A DNA stretch of 64,000 bases from Gaeumannomyces sp. JS-464 (GCA_002197995.1 NGZR01000001.1:1798001-1862000), one strand, 5' to 3'. Positions 34,500 through 46,421 are shown, counted from the stretch's first letter. Numbers and translations are program-made. Notes: a model not told the origin generated them from the sequence alone.

Positions 34500-34629
34500 G
34501 CCGGAAGCCGGGCGGGCAAGCTTGCAAAAAAAGCTTTGCAAAAGCCCCACTTCCCTTATCGTGCCGATAAAGGTGGGGGTCCCCCTGCCCCGCTAGTAGG
34601 CCCCTTTTACCTTTTGCCGGCCATAACAA
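34500..34629 (-). repeat. Probable 5' LTR of Gypsy-1 (130 bp)
   Basis: Same 130 bp as 26600-26729, with about 18 mostly transition differences by eye. On the minus strand it begins TGTTATGGCCGGC at 34628. It lies just outside the leader of Gypsy-1. No primer-binding site was recognised. Confidence 0.6.
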
Positions 34630-34639
34630 TTTTGTTATA

Positions 34640-35480
34640 TAACGCGTTTTTTTTATTAATATTTTAGATTTAATTCCGGACTTTCGAAAAGGAAGCGTAA
34701 AGTTTTAAAGTTTTTACGTTATATATTGAAAGTTTTGTATAACGGGTAAAAGGTGTGTGATTTTTGTTTTTATCGAAAAGGATTTTTTTAAAAAGGTTAG
34801 CAAATTGTAAATTGCCGTTTTAAGAATCCTGCGTGCTGCGGTTGCGGTTTTTCGGGGAGTGTAAACGCCGGTCCGCTAAAAGTTCCCGTTTTTCCTTACC
34901 CCGGTAGCTGTAATATAATACCCCTAAAGCGCGGGATTCCGCGCGTTAGGTGGAACGCGAGGGGTTACGAAAACGAGGTTAATTGCGTTTTAAAAAACGG
35001 GCTTTACGCGTGGTTAGCTCCTTTTAACGGTGCTCCCGATAGCGTTCCTCCTTATGCCTATATTTCGGTAACCCGTAAGTTTAACGCGATCGTTTCGCGG
35101 CTTTTAACGAAATCCGGTCGCGACGGTCGTTATAAATTCGGTTATCGTCGGTTTCGTTACGAACGTGGTCGTTTTCGGGGGTATCGTTTTAGCTCGACTT
35201 TTTTAATAGGGAGGTAAGCGAATTCGAAGCGTAGCTCCGCTTTCGGGAGCTATAATGCATTTGGTTTATGAGGTTTTCCAAAGCGTAATTGCCTCCCTGC
35301 TCGAAAAGGTTTCGAAGTTTTTCCTCGAGCTTTAAAGGGATCGCGGGTTAACGACGTGCCGTTTGCGAGCGAGTAATAAGTCGCGCTAAAACACGGGGCA
35401 GCAGCTTTCCCTAAGTTGCCGTGCCCGGCGTCGTGTTCGATTAACTGTTTGCGTTTATAGTAAACGGCTCGTATTTTAAA
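34640..35480 (-). pseudogene. Unassigned arginine-rich coding-like remnant
   Basis: One minus-strand frame from about 35345 down to 34720 is coherent, with stops only at plausible glutamine codons. It begins near IPLKLEEKLRNLFEQGGNY, continues LENLINQMHYSSRKRSYA and becomes arginine- and lysine-rich. I do not recognise the family. It could be Gag of another retroelement or a captured gene fragment. It sits between Gypsy-1 and the plus-strand end of Gypsy-4. Confidence 0.35.
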
Positions 35481-35799
35481 AAGATGGCAAAAGCTGAAGA
35501 ATGTTACGGGGTAAGCCGAAAGCCTGTACGAAGTAAATACGATAACCGTAAACGGTGATTAGGGGTTAAAAGCTTATATTGCTATAAGGTAAATATAACA
35601 ACTTTAGCTTGTTCCGGCAATTTGGGAATTGCCTTTTACAAGCTGCCTAAGTAGCGTGGCCCCTTTTAGGCCCTTGTTACGTGTTTGGGTGTTTTAGGCT
35701 TTTACGTAGCTCGGGCCCGTAAACAGGGCTAAAGCTCCTTGTTGTGGCGGTGGCCCGCCACTATCGCGGCGAGCCTCTTTACATGTTCCTTAAAAAAAA

Positions 35800-36330
35800 G
35801 GGCTTTTTAACGGCCGCTTCGACGGCCCGGTTAAACTTACCGTTTGCAAAACCGTTTCGCATTCTCGAAGTGAAAGGCTTATAATATGTTCTCGATTTAC
35901 CTGGTAATTACAAAGTTAAAAACTTATTCCACGCCGACCGCCTTCGTAAAGCATTTACAAACCCGCTGCCTTAGCAGCATTAAACCCCGCTTCCGCTAAA
36001 GGACGTTAACGGAAAAGCCGAATTCGAAGTTGAACGAATCGAACGCTTACGTGTGTTACGACGCCAGTTATAGTACCAAGCAGCCTGGCGGTGTTACGAC
36101 TTAAATGACATTTGGTATCCCGCCGCGAACTTTAAAAACTCCCCGGTGGCATTAAATGATTTTCACAAATTGCATTTAAAGGCAAATGGCCTACCGAAAC
36201 GATTAATGGAATGGATGCGTGCAGCGGCCGAAAACCGTTTCGACCCAAATCATCCTAATAATAACGTGCCAGTTAAGGTTTCGGCAAGGAAACGGACCAG
36301 GTTGGTACGCTATAACTAACTGCCGGCTCG
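35800..36330 (+). pseudogene. Gypsy-4 integrase C-terminus and chromodomain
   Basis: The frame reads LDLPGNYKVKNLFHADRLRKAFTNPLP (integrase C-terminal beta region). It continues as KAEFEVERIERLRVLRRQL, stop, YQAAWRCYDLNDIWYPAANFKNSPVALNDFH, a chromodomain with its three aromatic positions largely intact, and ends PKRLMEWMRAAAENR. Only a few stops interrupt it, all at glutamine codons. The GYDPDDTW core is altered to CYDLNDIW by transitions. This type of chromodomain is common in fungal Ty3/gypsy Pol. Confidence 0.75.
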
Positions 36331-36372
36331 CATCGCTTGTGGCACTCGCGATACGAGGTTTGGAAGGGGTAG

Positions 36373-36581
36373 TGTAACGGTCCCGCCACAAGCCATACGA
36401 CTAATGGCACCGCCACCGCTGCGGGGTATGCGGGGCAGATACAAGCTACAAATCGCGACACTTTAGGCGCGGGTCGCACCAGCGCAACGAGCTTCATTTC
36501 CTTTCCTTTCTCTTTAGTGTAAAATCTTCGTTTATAGCGCCAATGCAAGGCCTTCGTGCCTCCATTAGTCTAGCCGTAACA
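36373..36581 (+). repeat. 3' LTR of Gypsy-4 (209 bp)
   Basis: TG...CA ends, polypurine tract immediately before, chromodomain coding upstream, and an abrupt switch to Fot-4 homology at 36582 (GTAGGAGCC). No second copy is in the window. Confidence 0.6.
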
Positions 36582-36916
36582 GTAGGAGCCTTAAAGCGGC
36601 CTGTACGGCCACCTATTTGGCTAGGTGATTTTTTTCCTTTAGGAGTAGCCGTTAGGATTTTTGTTAGCCCTGTTAATAGGTTTTTGCACCGTAATATCTC
36701 CCGTAAAAGTACTAAAAGGTATCCTTTTGTGCGGCAGCGGCCTGCCGGATTAGCATGCCGCCCTCGATTAAACGACAGGCCTTATCGACTTGCACTTTCG
36801 TATATTGTTTTTCCATTGCTTAAGCTACAAAATGGACCTCAAATGAAGCTAAACGGATGCTTTTTGGTAAGAAATACACAAGTAGCGGTAAAGGTAAATG
36901 CCCCCGGCGGGGTTAC

Positions 36917-37231
36917 TGTCACACGGGGAGGGCATCCTTAACTTTTGGGAAAAGCCCCACAAAGGCCCGAGGGACCGAGCGCTTGCAGGAAATAGGCGCC
37001 GGAGCAGTGGAGCCAGTTATCCAAATGAGGCTACCAATCGGGCTAACGGCGGGGGCGTAAGTAGGCGAACACTCCGCACGGGCCATAAAGATTTGGCTAT
37101 TTAATCCCTGCATTTTCCATAAACCCCTTTAGCAAATTCTAGCTTTTTAAGCATCTTTTAAAGCCATGAAAGATTATTAGCTTTTATAATAAAAACCAAC
37201 CTTTTTAAGCTTGCATTGCACTTTTGTAACA
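36917..37231 (+). repeat. 5' LTR of Gypsy-2
   Basis: 315 bp, TG...CA, about 90 percent similar by eye to the 3' LTR, with most differences being transitions. It contains the TTTAATCCCTGCATTTT and AGCAAATTCTAGCTTTTTAA stretches shared by both copies. Confidence 0.95.
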
Positions 37232-37699
37232 AATAATCTTTTTTCCATTTAGGACCGCTTGCAGTAATTTACTATCTTTCCTCTTAAGCTTTGGAAGATC
37301 ACTGCTTTACGCGATTTTACCCGCATTCCTTTATAGGCATAGGTCGGCAATCTTTATCGGCCGCTTTAATACGGATCCTATTACGACTCCGCAAACGGCT
37401 ATACCCAAGCCGCTTGCGTTTTAACAACCCGCTTTAGCGTTTACTTCCCTCGGGAACTTCCAAAGTCGTCCTTTAGCGAGGACCCGGAGAAATCCAGCTT
37501 CGAGGAAAAGGAAAAAGACCAGGGCCCGGTATTAACAATAGCAGGATAAACGGACCCCCAAAACCCTTTTTCGGGACCGTCGGTTCCCATTCCAGGGTCG
37601 CAAAAGGCTTTTAACATCCTTATAATTAATGCCGATAGCGCTTTTATCCTATATTAACCCTTATCGTTTAACGACGCTATAAGGACTTATTTTATTATT

Positions 37700-39680
37700 T
37701 AAATCGCCACCCTTCCCGCGCTATTAGCTTAGGTATAAAAAGTGCAATATAGGTTTATCGACGCCTATAACGCGATCGCCTTTTTACGACGCGATATCAC
37801 CTCGAAACGCTTCGAAAAACGGGCCGATTTACAAACCTTTAAACAGTAATACGAGGGTATGGCTTAAACTTACCAAACTATTATATCGCTTTACCAAAAC
37901 GAAATCGCTATTACGAAGGAATAATAAAAGCAATTCCGGCAGCGGGTAAAGCAAAAAGGTTAGGCTTTCGCATAGCAAATATAAACCGCTATCGCCTTTT
38001 TTACCTACGACTACCGTGCCCGAAATAACGCATTAACATATTTGCGATAAGTTTCCGAGGCTTAGCAAACCTACATTAAAAAACTTTACCAACGCTTTTC
38101 CTTTTTTAAATAAAGTGTTACGAACTAGGCTGGGCAAACCGAAACTTAAATTCGAAACCTTATGGTTAAGGAAGCCGCTATTTTAAGCGATTTTACAAAG
38201 TTAAAACGCCGCATTTTGGCTTAGGTTAAACCTTTTATGCGCGAAACTTTTAAAAAGGCACGACGTTTGGAAAAACAAGGCATTCGCTTAAGGTTTACCA
38301 CGGTTTACTTCGCTTTGCAACGAAGCTCGCTACCACTTTTATCCTAGCACGGGACCCTAATAAAAAAGGAGGCTTAAACCGAAATCCCGCTTTTTACAAC
38401 GGAAGCAAATTCCGTAAAACAATTGGCCTTTAAACAATTTGCATTTTCCAAATAAAGTTTCGCTAAAAACGACCCCCTATTTTTTAACAACCTGCAAAAG
38501 CAACAAGTTAGGGCCACGGCCGCTGCTGCCTATTAATAGTACCGCGCCGCCACCGCCGGGCCACGCCATTTAGGCAGCTTAAGTGGGTTATCCGGGGCCC
38601 CTCCCTAAGGACCGCTTAACAAACCCCCTAATTATATTGCAGCTTTGGAAAACCTATCGAACTTTTTAAAATCGTCGTTAAATAATAAAAACGATTACGA
38701 CGGGAACAAACGGGGCGATCCTCGAAAAATGTCCCGATGGCCTAGGGATTCGGGATTCCGGGATATTATTTGGAAGCTCCGTCGCGGTTTCGACCAATTT
38801 ACGGCTTTAACCGCTATTATTAATCTAGTTTAGCTTAACAAACCCAAAAAGTACGCGGGAAAAAACCTAGCGGCATTTAAACCTTAGTAATTCCGCGTTA
38901 TAGCTTATATAAAAACCTACGTAAATAGCTTCCCAAATAATGTTATAAAAATTAACTAGGTTGGGTTTTTTTTTACCGAAAACGTTTAAGTTTGGCATTA
39001 CCAACGTATAAGGTCCATTCGGGGAGTAAAACTGGAAAACAACTGGCGCGCCTATTCGTTCGCGCTTTAAAAGCGTTTTAAAAAGCTATTAAGCATTACC
39101 GTAACGCCCGAAAAATGCGAAAACTTAAATACAAAGGTAATACCGTGCAATATATTACCGAGCTTTTCGATTTTAACAAAGCAGTGCAATAATCCGGCGT
39201 TACTTTCCGGAAACACATTTTTAGCACTTTGCTTAAGGAAATTACTCGTTTTGTATATTTATAACGGAAAGGCCTTTTTAATACGAACGAGGAATTTTTA
39301 GCTGCTATTTAATAAGCAGGAAAAATTCATAAGATTATGCTTTAAAACCCGGGGTTAAAATCGCAATCGGGAAAAAAAAAGGCCCGCTTTAACATAAAAG
39401 CGTTTAAACGCGGGCCGTCCTCGTAATAATAAATTTAAAAAAGCCAATAACTTAAACCAATTTTTAAAGCCGGCGGCAGTTAAAAAAGCCGCTATAAGCG
39501 ATAAAAGGACCATATTTGGCTTTTTATTAAGCAAGCATTGGAAAGTGTTAACTAAAAGGACGTGGATTAAAAAAAGCAAGCAAAAGCGGTATACTGGAAA
39601 TGTGGACGGGAAAACTACTATATTTTAAAATGTTTCGCAAAAAAAAACGTTACCGGTAAAAATTTCCCTTCGCTTTTAAC
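37700..39680 (+). pseudogene. Gypsy-2 Gag remnant with CCHC knuckle
   Basis: The coherent piece at 38645-38833 (ENLSNFLKSSLNNKNDYDG and onward, then a FRDIIWKLRRGFDQFTALT stretch) leads into capsid-like sequence to about 39180. Near 39592-39633 the frame reads W-K-C-G-R-E-N-Y-Y-I-L-K-C, a zinc knuckle in which the first Cys has become Tyr and the His Tyr. Stops are frequent. Gag would form the particle. The 5' leader 37232-37700 shows no clear coding or primer-binding site. Confidence 0.65.
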
Positions 39681-39879
39681 TAAAATGGCTAATAATAAAA
39701 GGGTCGCTTTTAACGAACCCGCGGGTTACGAACTTAAAAAAGCTAAAATCGTGGCTATAACCCGGCTACGATAAGCATCCCCCGTTACGGATTAATATTT
39801 TAAAAAATTTTCGAAATCGGATTTCGATTGCTAATAATTTAAAATCGCTTTAACTAAAACCGGGGCAAAAATGGAAAAA

Positions 39880-41830
39880 AGAAAGTTTATCGTCGATATG
39901 TACATCCGACTAAAAGGTTACCCCGAAATTTTTATTAAAGTTTTTCTCGATTTAAAAAGCGATATTACCGTTATTTCGGATTAAATTACGGCTTTACTAT
40001 TTAAACACGTTACCGACCGGCTTATTCCCCGAGCTATGGGAGCTTTTTACAGGGGTTTAATAAAAGTAAAAGGAAAACAACTTTTTTTTAATATCGTATT
40101 ACGACATTAAAACTACCGAACGATAAAAAACATTCGAAATTAGCCTTTTCGATTTCGACTTCGACGTTTTTATACTTTACGAATGGATTAAAAAATATAA
40201 ACCTTTGGGATTTTTCGAAGGACCAAAATACATCCGGTTCGAATTAAAAGGATATCGGAAATGCAATCGGCTAAAAGCCCGGAAGCCCAAAGCACCGCTG
40301 CCCGAAAACATCCTAATTACCGAACTAGCAACCATCGCTTTTATTAAGCAACGCACTACAGTTCCCCGGGATTTTAAGCCCCCCGGTAAATTTAAAAACA
40401 AGTTACGAAACTTTAAGCCCCCCGGCGAACTTAATATAGTGCCGAAAAAGTTTAAGGAATTCCTTTTTATTATAATAGCCGAAGCTGCTATGCGCTTACC
40501 GGATTACTAACCTTAAAACTACGAAATTAACCTTAAAAAAGGAACCAAACCTATATAAAAACCCCTATATTAAATAAATGCCCGAAAATTGGAAATTTTT
40601 AAGCTTTAGCTTTAAAAAAACCTAAAAGCAGGACGAATGCGTAGGTTAACCTCCGCCGTCGGCTCCTTTTGCTATTCGCCGAAAAAAAGGACCTTTTAAA
40701 CCTTTTACAACCCGTTATTAACTATAAGGATTTTAACTTTAAAATAATACCGATCCGCTATTTTATCCCTTTAATTACCGAGTTTTAAAACAAGCTGCGA
40801 AACGCGAAATGGATAACAAAAATCGACCTAAAAACCGGCTTTAATTTAATCTGCATAAAAAAGGGACATAAATAGCTTACGGCATTCCGCTGCAAATACG
40901 GACTTTTCGAATTTACCGTTATACCAATAAAACTTATTAATACCTTAACCACCTTTTAAAGCCTTATAAACCACATTTTTATAAACCTAATTAACGCGAG
41001 CCTATTGGTATATTTCGATAACCTTTTAATTTACGCGGAAACGGAAAAACAGCACGACGAACTGGTTAAGGAAATCCTACAACGATTTACGAACCACCAC
41101 CTCGCCGTAGCTCCCCGAAAATGCGTTTAGTTAACCCAAAAAGTCGAATTCTTAAAATACATTATCGGCTTATAAGGCATTTCCATATCCAGCGATAAAG
41201 TTTAAGCCATCCTCGATTAAAAAGCCCTAAAAACATTAAAGGACTACCAATCGTTCGTCGGCTTCGCTAACTTTTATAAAAGGTTTATTAAAAACTTCTC
41301 GTCCGTTATTCGACTATTAATTATAGCCAACTCCCTTTTTAAAGCACAATGGTTATGGATTAAAAACATGCAGCAAGCTTTCGAATTGCTTAAAAAGGCA
41401 TTTACAATACCACCAATCCTTTAACATTTCGACCTAAAGCTTTTTGCATAAATGAAAACCGACTTTTTAAATTTTGCTTATAACGCAATACTTTTTTAGC
41501 GAAATCCCGCTATTAATAAACTTCACCCCGTCGCCTTCCACTCCCGCAAAATAACCTCGGCCGAAATCAATTACGAGATTTATAATAAAAAGCTTTTAAC
41601 AATTGTCGATAGTTTTGGCAAATGGCGTTACTATTTTAAAAAAGCCAAACACCGGATAAAAATTTACATAAATTACCGGAATTTGGAATACTTCCTTACC
41701 GCTAAAGTTTTAAACAAGCGGTAAGCAAAATGGGCTTAACAATGGTTAAATTACAACTTTATAATCCATTATAAACCGGGCAAGCAAAATAATAAGGCCG
41801 ACGTGCTGTTAAAACTAGCTTAACACAAGC
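39880..41830 (+). pseudogene. Gypsy-2 protease, reverse transcriptase and RNase H remnant
   Basis: Protease-like VFLDLKSDITVISD at 39940-39980 (family LIDSGA..SVISP). RT: IPIRYFIPLITEF near 40750, WITKIDLKTGFNLICIKKGHK at 40810-40870, LTAFRCKYGLFEFTVIP, then LLVYFDNLLIYAE at 41000-41040 (the YxDD box with D to N). RNase H: TDFLNFAYNAIL, VAFHSRKIT, AEINYEIYNKKLL, and IIHYKPGKQNNKADVLLKLA at the end (about 41820). Stops replace glutamine and tryptophan codons throughout. Confidence 0.8.
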
Positions 41831-42129
41831 TTAAAAAAGGGGGGAGTGAGAATTAGCCGATTACGACGATTTTGCAAAAAAAACACTTCCCCGAAACCAA
41901 AACGGCGGCCTTAACGACGGAAAATACGACGGAAAAAGGTTAAAAACCATCGTTAGTGCTTTTCGCATCCGCTAAACTTTATAATATCCTTTTAAATAAA
42001 ATAAACCACAAAATTTACCGATAAAATCCGCAAAGCCGGCGAATTGGATCCCGAGTACTAAAGTTACCTATAAAGGCCGGGAAAGGATAAAAAGGTAAAA
42101 GATAAACTCCTTTACCGCAAAAACAAACT

Positions 42130-43400
42130 GTAAATGCCAAAAGCTTTACAAAAAAAAGTCTTTAAATCCGAGCACGACATAAAAGTCGCCAAACATATAG
42201 GGATGGATAAAACCCTCGAGCTGGTTACGCGCCACCACTTTTGGTGGCCAAATATCGAAAAAGGCGTCCGGGAATACGTAAAAAGTTGCTTAAAATGCCA
42301 AAAAAACAAAGCTTTTAAACATGCACCATTTAAACCCTTTTAACTTATAAAGCTGCACTACCAGCCTTAAAAAACTGTAATTATGGATTTTATTACGGAT
42401 TTCTTTTTAAACGATAATTATAATTTAATTTGGGTAATAGTAAACCCATTTACCAAAATGGCATATTTCGTACCTTTTAAAATAAAAGGTAAAAAAACGG
42501 ATAATTTTATCCGGATATTCGCTAAAAATATTAGCGATTGCACGGTATACCATTAAATATCATTTCCGACAAAAATTCCAGGTTTACAAGCCATTTATAG
42601 AAAAATTTCCTCCGTTTGGTCGGGATTAAGCTTAAAATAAGCACGGCTTTCCACTTTTAAACGGATAAATAAACCGAAAAACTTAACTAAAATTTGGAAG
42701 CTTACTTCCGTTTATTCGTTAATTACAAAATAACTAATTAGGTCGATCTTTTCCCCATAGCGGAATTTGTTTATAATAATACTTTTTTTGCAAATACCAC
42801 CGTTATTCCCTTTTTCGCTAATTATAAATATTACTTAATATTTAATAATCTTTTACTCCCGGGTCGAACGAGGAATTTAAACAGTAAGCTTTACAGCTAT
42901 TAAATAACCCAAGTATACCAAAAAGCCAAAAGCTGCTTTAAAAAAGCACGGGAACGAATAAAGCACTAAGCAAACAAAAAGCGAAGCTTTTCGCCGGTTT
43001 TAACCGAAAAACAACTCGTTATGCTTAACGCCCGCCACGTTAAAACTCGCCGCCCTATTAAAAAACTCGATTTAAAAATGCTCGGCCTTTTTCGAATTTC
43101 AAAAGTGATTTCCCCTTCCGCAATCCGCTTAACCTTGCCAAAAACTTGGAAAATCCACGACGCTTTCCACGTGTTATTTATAAAGCTTTACCGCGCTGGC
43201 ATTTAAGCACGGCCTAACTCTAACCAGGTTTTGCGAAAAGCTCCCCCGATAAAAGGAAAATACACCGTCGAAAGGGTGGAAAAATCCATGGTTAGCCCTT
43301 AAAAGAAGGTGTTATATCGCGTAAAGTGGGAAAGATACCCGAAAGAACGAGATATAAACCTGGGAGCTTTAGGAGCACTTTAAATAGCGAGGGAGCCAAA
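42130..43400 (+). pseudogene. Gypsy-2 integrase and chromodomain remnant
   Basis: The zinc-binding HHCC is intact in the frame at 42134-42343: H-D-I-K-V-A-K-H, then CLKCQKNK. The core follows with VIMDFITDFFLNDNYNLIWVI (first catalytic D). The frame at 43021-43206 is LNARHVKTRRPIKKLDLKMLGLFRISKVISP, the GPF/Y module with P changed to L, ending KTWKIHDAFHVLFIKLY. A chromodomain-like LYRVKWERYPKERDINLGAL follows at 43310-43370. Direct reading gives the motifs; catalytic D2 and E were not located. Confidence 0.8.
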
Positions 43401-43581
43401 GCTAAAGTCGTGGCTTTCCATTAACGACACCCCGACAAGCCTAAGGACGAACGCGTGCCTTTTGCCACGTTAGCCTTTACCAAAAAAAGGGCCGACCAGA
43501 AACCCTTAGCACGCAAAAAGCCACGGTTAACTTAAGGACCTAAAAGGGTTTCGGGGCGCGCCTTTAGGAAAAGAAGGATTG

Positions 43582-43892
43582 TGTTATACGAAGGCATCCT
43601 TAACTTTTGGGAAAAGCTTTACAAAAGCCCGAAGGACCGAACGCTTGCAGGAAGTAGGCGCCGGAGCAGTGGAGCCAGTTATCCAAATGAGGCTACTAAT
43701 CGGGCTAACGGCAGAGGCGTAAGTGGGCGAACACTCCGCACGGGCCACAAGGATCTGGCTATTTAATCCCTGCATTTTTATAAACCCCTTTAGCAAATTC
43801 TAGCTTTTTAAGCATCTTTTAAGGCCATGAAAGATTATTAGCTTTTATAATAAAAACTAACCCTTTTAAGCCTGCATTGCACCTTTATAACA
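43582..43892 (+). repeat. 3' LTR of Gypsy-2
   Basis: 311 bp, starts TGTTATACG, ends TTTATAACA, followed at once by the GTTAC target duplication and the remaining Fot-4 terminal sequence. Confidence 0.95.
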
Positions 43893-43945
43893 GTTACATT
43901 GTTAATCGGAAAGGGGGGTGATCGGACAGGGGGTGCCCCGACTTA

Positions 43946-44670
43946 CTGCATTCCGTAGCTTTAAACATCTTTTTATTACAATTAGGGTTTTTGCTCCTAA
44001 AGTAGGACACCTTAGGGGTGGTTTGGACAGTAATTATGCTGGGGTTTTAGATAAACTTTAGGGGGTTTAAAAGACAACTTTTAATTGCTTGCCCTAGGGG
44101 GTGCCTAGGAGCTAACTTAGGTTAACTAATGCCGAGGCCTTAGTTAAAGCCATTTAGCACAGTAGGAAATCCTTCCCTTATGTACCCGTGTTCTTATGCT
44201 GCGCCGTTTCCTGATATGTCTAATATGTGTAATATGTTGCGATTGTCCCGATCGTACATATCACCTGGTGCTAGGAGTGATATGTTTAACTCCGACATTA
44301 TCAAACTTATTACCGGCGTGTGCACGTGACTCCTGACTAAGCCAGGGCGCGGGGTAAGGGTCCTTCCCTGGGCCACCCTCCTTTGGTGTCCCACCGCTGG
44401 GCCCCTCCACACCCTGTCTTGGTCGTAACACTTTTGTGGTGATTATTTCAGTGGAACGTATCTTTCGTGGTGAAAATCACATCACTTTACTTCTGGCCTA
44501 CGTTTATTTAAATCACATTTGGATCACGCTTACATCACTTTGCACTGGATCACATCTATTAAAAACGACATTTCCTATTTAGGCTTTTATGTAATACTAT
44601 TCACACCGGCCCCCGTGGCTTAAATAATCCTCCATCTTTTCAATAACACTTTAAGGTGTAAACATTCCCC
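43946..44670. other. Low-RIP unique DNA, no gene recognised
   Basis: Base composition is balanced, unlike the flanks. ATCAC is repeated at least six times between 44480 and 44555 (forms of ATCACATT and CATCACTTT). I see no convincing coding frame. Confidence 0.5.
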
Positions 44671-45202
44671 TTAAAACATAACAACAAACCAGTTCACGGG
44701 GAACCCGTTAAAAGATTCCAAATTTGCACTAACGGCTGTCACCAGCCCATAATACTGCGTATAACAGTGCCCATTAACAAACGAACTACGTTCCTTTAGG
44801 CGCTGTTTTGCCACATCCTTTGGACAATTACAAAGATCCGCAATTGCACTTAAGTTAGCAAACCCGTTCGCCACAACGATAGTTAGGAATGTACGTACGA
44901 CAAGCCCCTGCACGGGCAACCTCGAACAATTGCTTCAAAACACGCATCCGCTGCTCCGTCGTTATGGCACCCCATTTCTGTTGGAACCCGTTCTTATTGT
45001 CTAGCCCTAGACCTCGCTTTACCAGCGGCCAATTTTTACTAACACTTTCCCAGGTCGGTGTTTTACCAGCCGGCCCGTCGCGGTCCCAACAAATGTTAGG
45101 GAAAATCCCATTAATGAACATTCCAAGCTCATAAACGAGCTCACCAGTGTGAGGACATAGGACTCCAGGCCCTACCCGGCCTGCTGATTTCGCGGCCTCC
45201 AT
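44671..45202 (-). pseudogene. Hypothetical protein fragment, frameshifted
   Basis: Two overlapping minus frames look like one protein split by a frameshift near 44880-44920. The first runs from Met 45202 (TGELVYELGMFINGIFPNIC, then KNWPLVKRGLGLDNKNGFQ and TEQRMRVLKQLFEVARAG). The second ends at 44671 (FANLSAIADLCNCPKDVAKQ, then YTQYYGLVTAVSANLES). Composition is that of an ordinary protein with few low-complexity stretches, and no RIP-type stop breaks it. I do not recognise a family. An upstream frame to about 45380 (HPPWFMHPWQQHMLTSGNYL) may hold its N-terminus. Confidence 0.35.
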
Positions 45203-46421
45203 ATTCGAGTAATGCTATTAAATAGTTACCGCTGGTTAGCATGTGCTGCTGCCACGGATGCATAAACCACGGGGGATGGCTGCGAACCTGTTTTTGCTGT
45301 TCCTCCCGGTGGAATTTGAAAGCTGCTGGCTTAATGTGTGGAAAGAAAAGGAAAGGAATCCAATCCTTCCTTCGCGGGGGCATGGCGTCTTCTTATGCTT
45401 TGCTGCGGGGTGTCCATCCTGAAATGGAGCTGCTCCATTTGCAAAGCCACTTCGTGTGTGACTCACTCTGCTACGGCCTTTGCATTATCGAGCCTTATGG
45501 CCAGCCACAATGCCCTTGTCCCTAATGGGAACCAGGAATTTAGGTCCATATCGGTATAAAGTATATCCATCCATTCATATTGCATGCAGCATGGGTATGT
45601 TTGCCTGGTGTCGCTGTCACCCATGCTTAAGAACAAGTGGCTGGCGTATCACCCTGGTTACGCATCTGGTTACGGTCCTGGCCTTGGACTGGCTGTTGCT
45701 GATTCGTTCTTGTAATATCAGGCGCCTCATCTTTCAAAATTTGAGTCCAATCACAGTTGACGGTCACCCTTTTCCCCCGCCGATAGCGCGGCTATGGACA
45801 GCCGGAAAATGGGCGCCCGGGCATAGCAGGAAGGGACGGGGCCAGGAACCAGGCCTCTGGCCAATCTGAGCTGGTCCCCTCTCCTGACAGCGCAGCGGCG
45901 GCGCATGTGCGGCGGGAGCATGCATGTATAGAATAAAATCGATAAGGTGGGGGGAGGTCGAAACGACGTTGGTGAATATGCCGCCGTGCGTTCCGCAGGA
46001 GGTGGTATCGCGGTGACTTATCCCTGAGCATCCCTGAGCGGGGAGTGACGCAAGACTGATTTAGAGCAGTGATGCTGACTACCCCGATTGACGCTGGGCA
46101 AAAGGTGCTTCTTACTCTGTCTAACACCGGTCGCCTTGGGATCTGCAAAGGCAAAGCTGCACCTGGAAGCAGGCGCGGATTGCGAATAGCTAGTGGGGCA
46201 TACCCGGGACCTGGAAGCACGGGGAAAGCTGAGTGCAGAGTACGAAACCTCGTTTTTTTTGCGCTCTCTGTTTTAAATGCGTCAGCCCTCCTTTCTTTGC
46301 GCAATTTACTTTATTAAGGTCTGTCTTGCCGTCCTCTTCCTTGGGGTTTCAGTGCCCTTAAAATAATCGACGATAAATTTAGAAAATTATCTATGGACGG
46401 CCCAACGATAAGCAACCCAAA
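45203..46421. other. Low-RIP unique DNA, no supported gene
   Basis: Several overlapping open frames of 70-170 codons exist on both strands, as expected for GC-balanced DNA. None shows a domain or a consistent coding pattern, so I list none. Confidence 0.4.

Larger units (their letters stand above)
35780..36581 (+). mobile_element. Gypsy-4: 3' end (integrase tail, chromodomain, LTR), lightly RIPed
   Basis: Only the end of this chromovirus is present. Coding sequence runs to about 36330, followed by a purine-rich tract (GGAAGGGGTAG, 36362-36372) and an LTR at 36373-36581 (starts TGTAACGG, ends GCCGTAACA, 209 bp). The base after the LTR begins sequence of Fot-4, so Gypsy-4 inserted into Fot-4. 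The 5' part of the element and the other half of Fot-4 are absent, implying a deletion to the left. Confidence 0.7.
36917..43892 (+). mobile_element. Gypsy-2: complete-length (6976 bp) chromovirus with two LTRs and 5-bp target duplication
   Basis: The LTRs are 36917-37231 (315 bp) and 43582-43892 (311 bp), starting TGTYAYACG and ending TTTRTAACA. GTTAC precedes the left LTR (36912-36916) and follows the right one (43893-43897). A polypurine-like AAAAGAAGGATTG (43569-43581) precedes the 3' LTR. Gag, protease, RT, RNase H, integrase and chromodomain are all recognisable in order but full of RIP stops. Inserted in Fot-4. Confidence 0.95.
36582..43943 (-). mobile_element. Fot-4: Fot1/pogo transposon remnant, minus strand, split by Gypsy-2
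   Basis: 36582-36916 and 43898-43943 together correspond to the first 400 bp of Fot-5 read in reverse. They cover the 5' coding part (Met-Gln/Lys start near 36842, a GLACRPRLNDR mirror of the helix-turn-helix), the 5' UTR, and the terminal repeat ending GGGGGTGCCCCGACT before a TA at 43944-43945. Gypsy-2 sits in its 5' UTR with a GTTAC duplication. The 3' three quarters of the transposon are lost at the Gypsy-4 junction. Confidence 0.85.

Noticed and set aside
35616..35633. GGCAATT/AATTGCC hairpin considered as a terminator
   Set aside because: Short, in degraded retroelement DNA of a eukaryote, with no associated gene end.
45792..46304. 170-codon minus-strand frame
   Set aside because: No domain, overlaps open frames on the other strand, and GC-balanced DNA gives such frames by chance.
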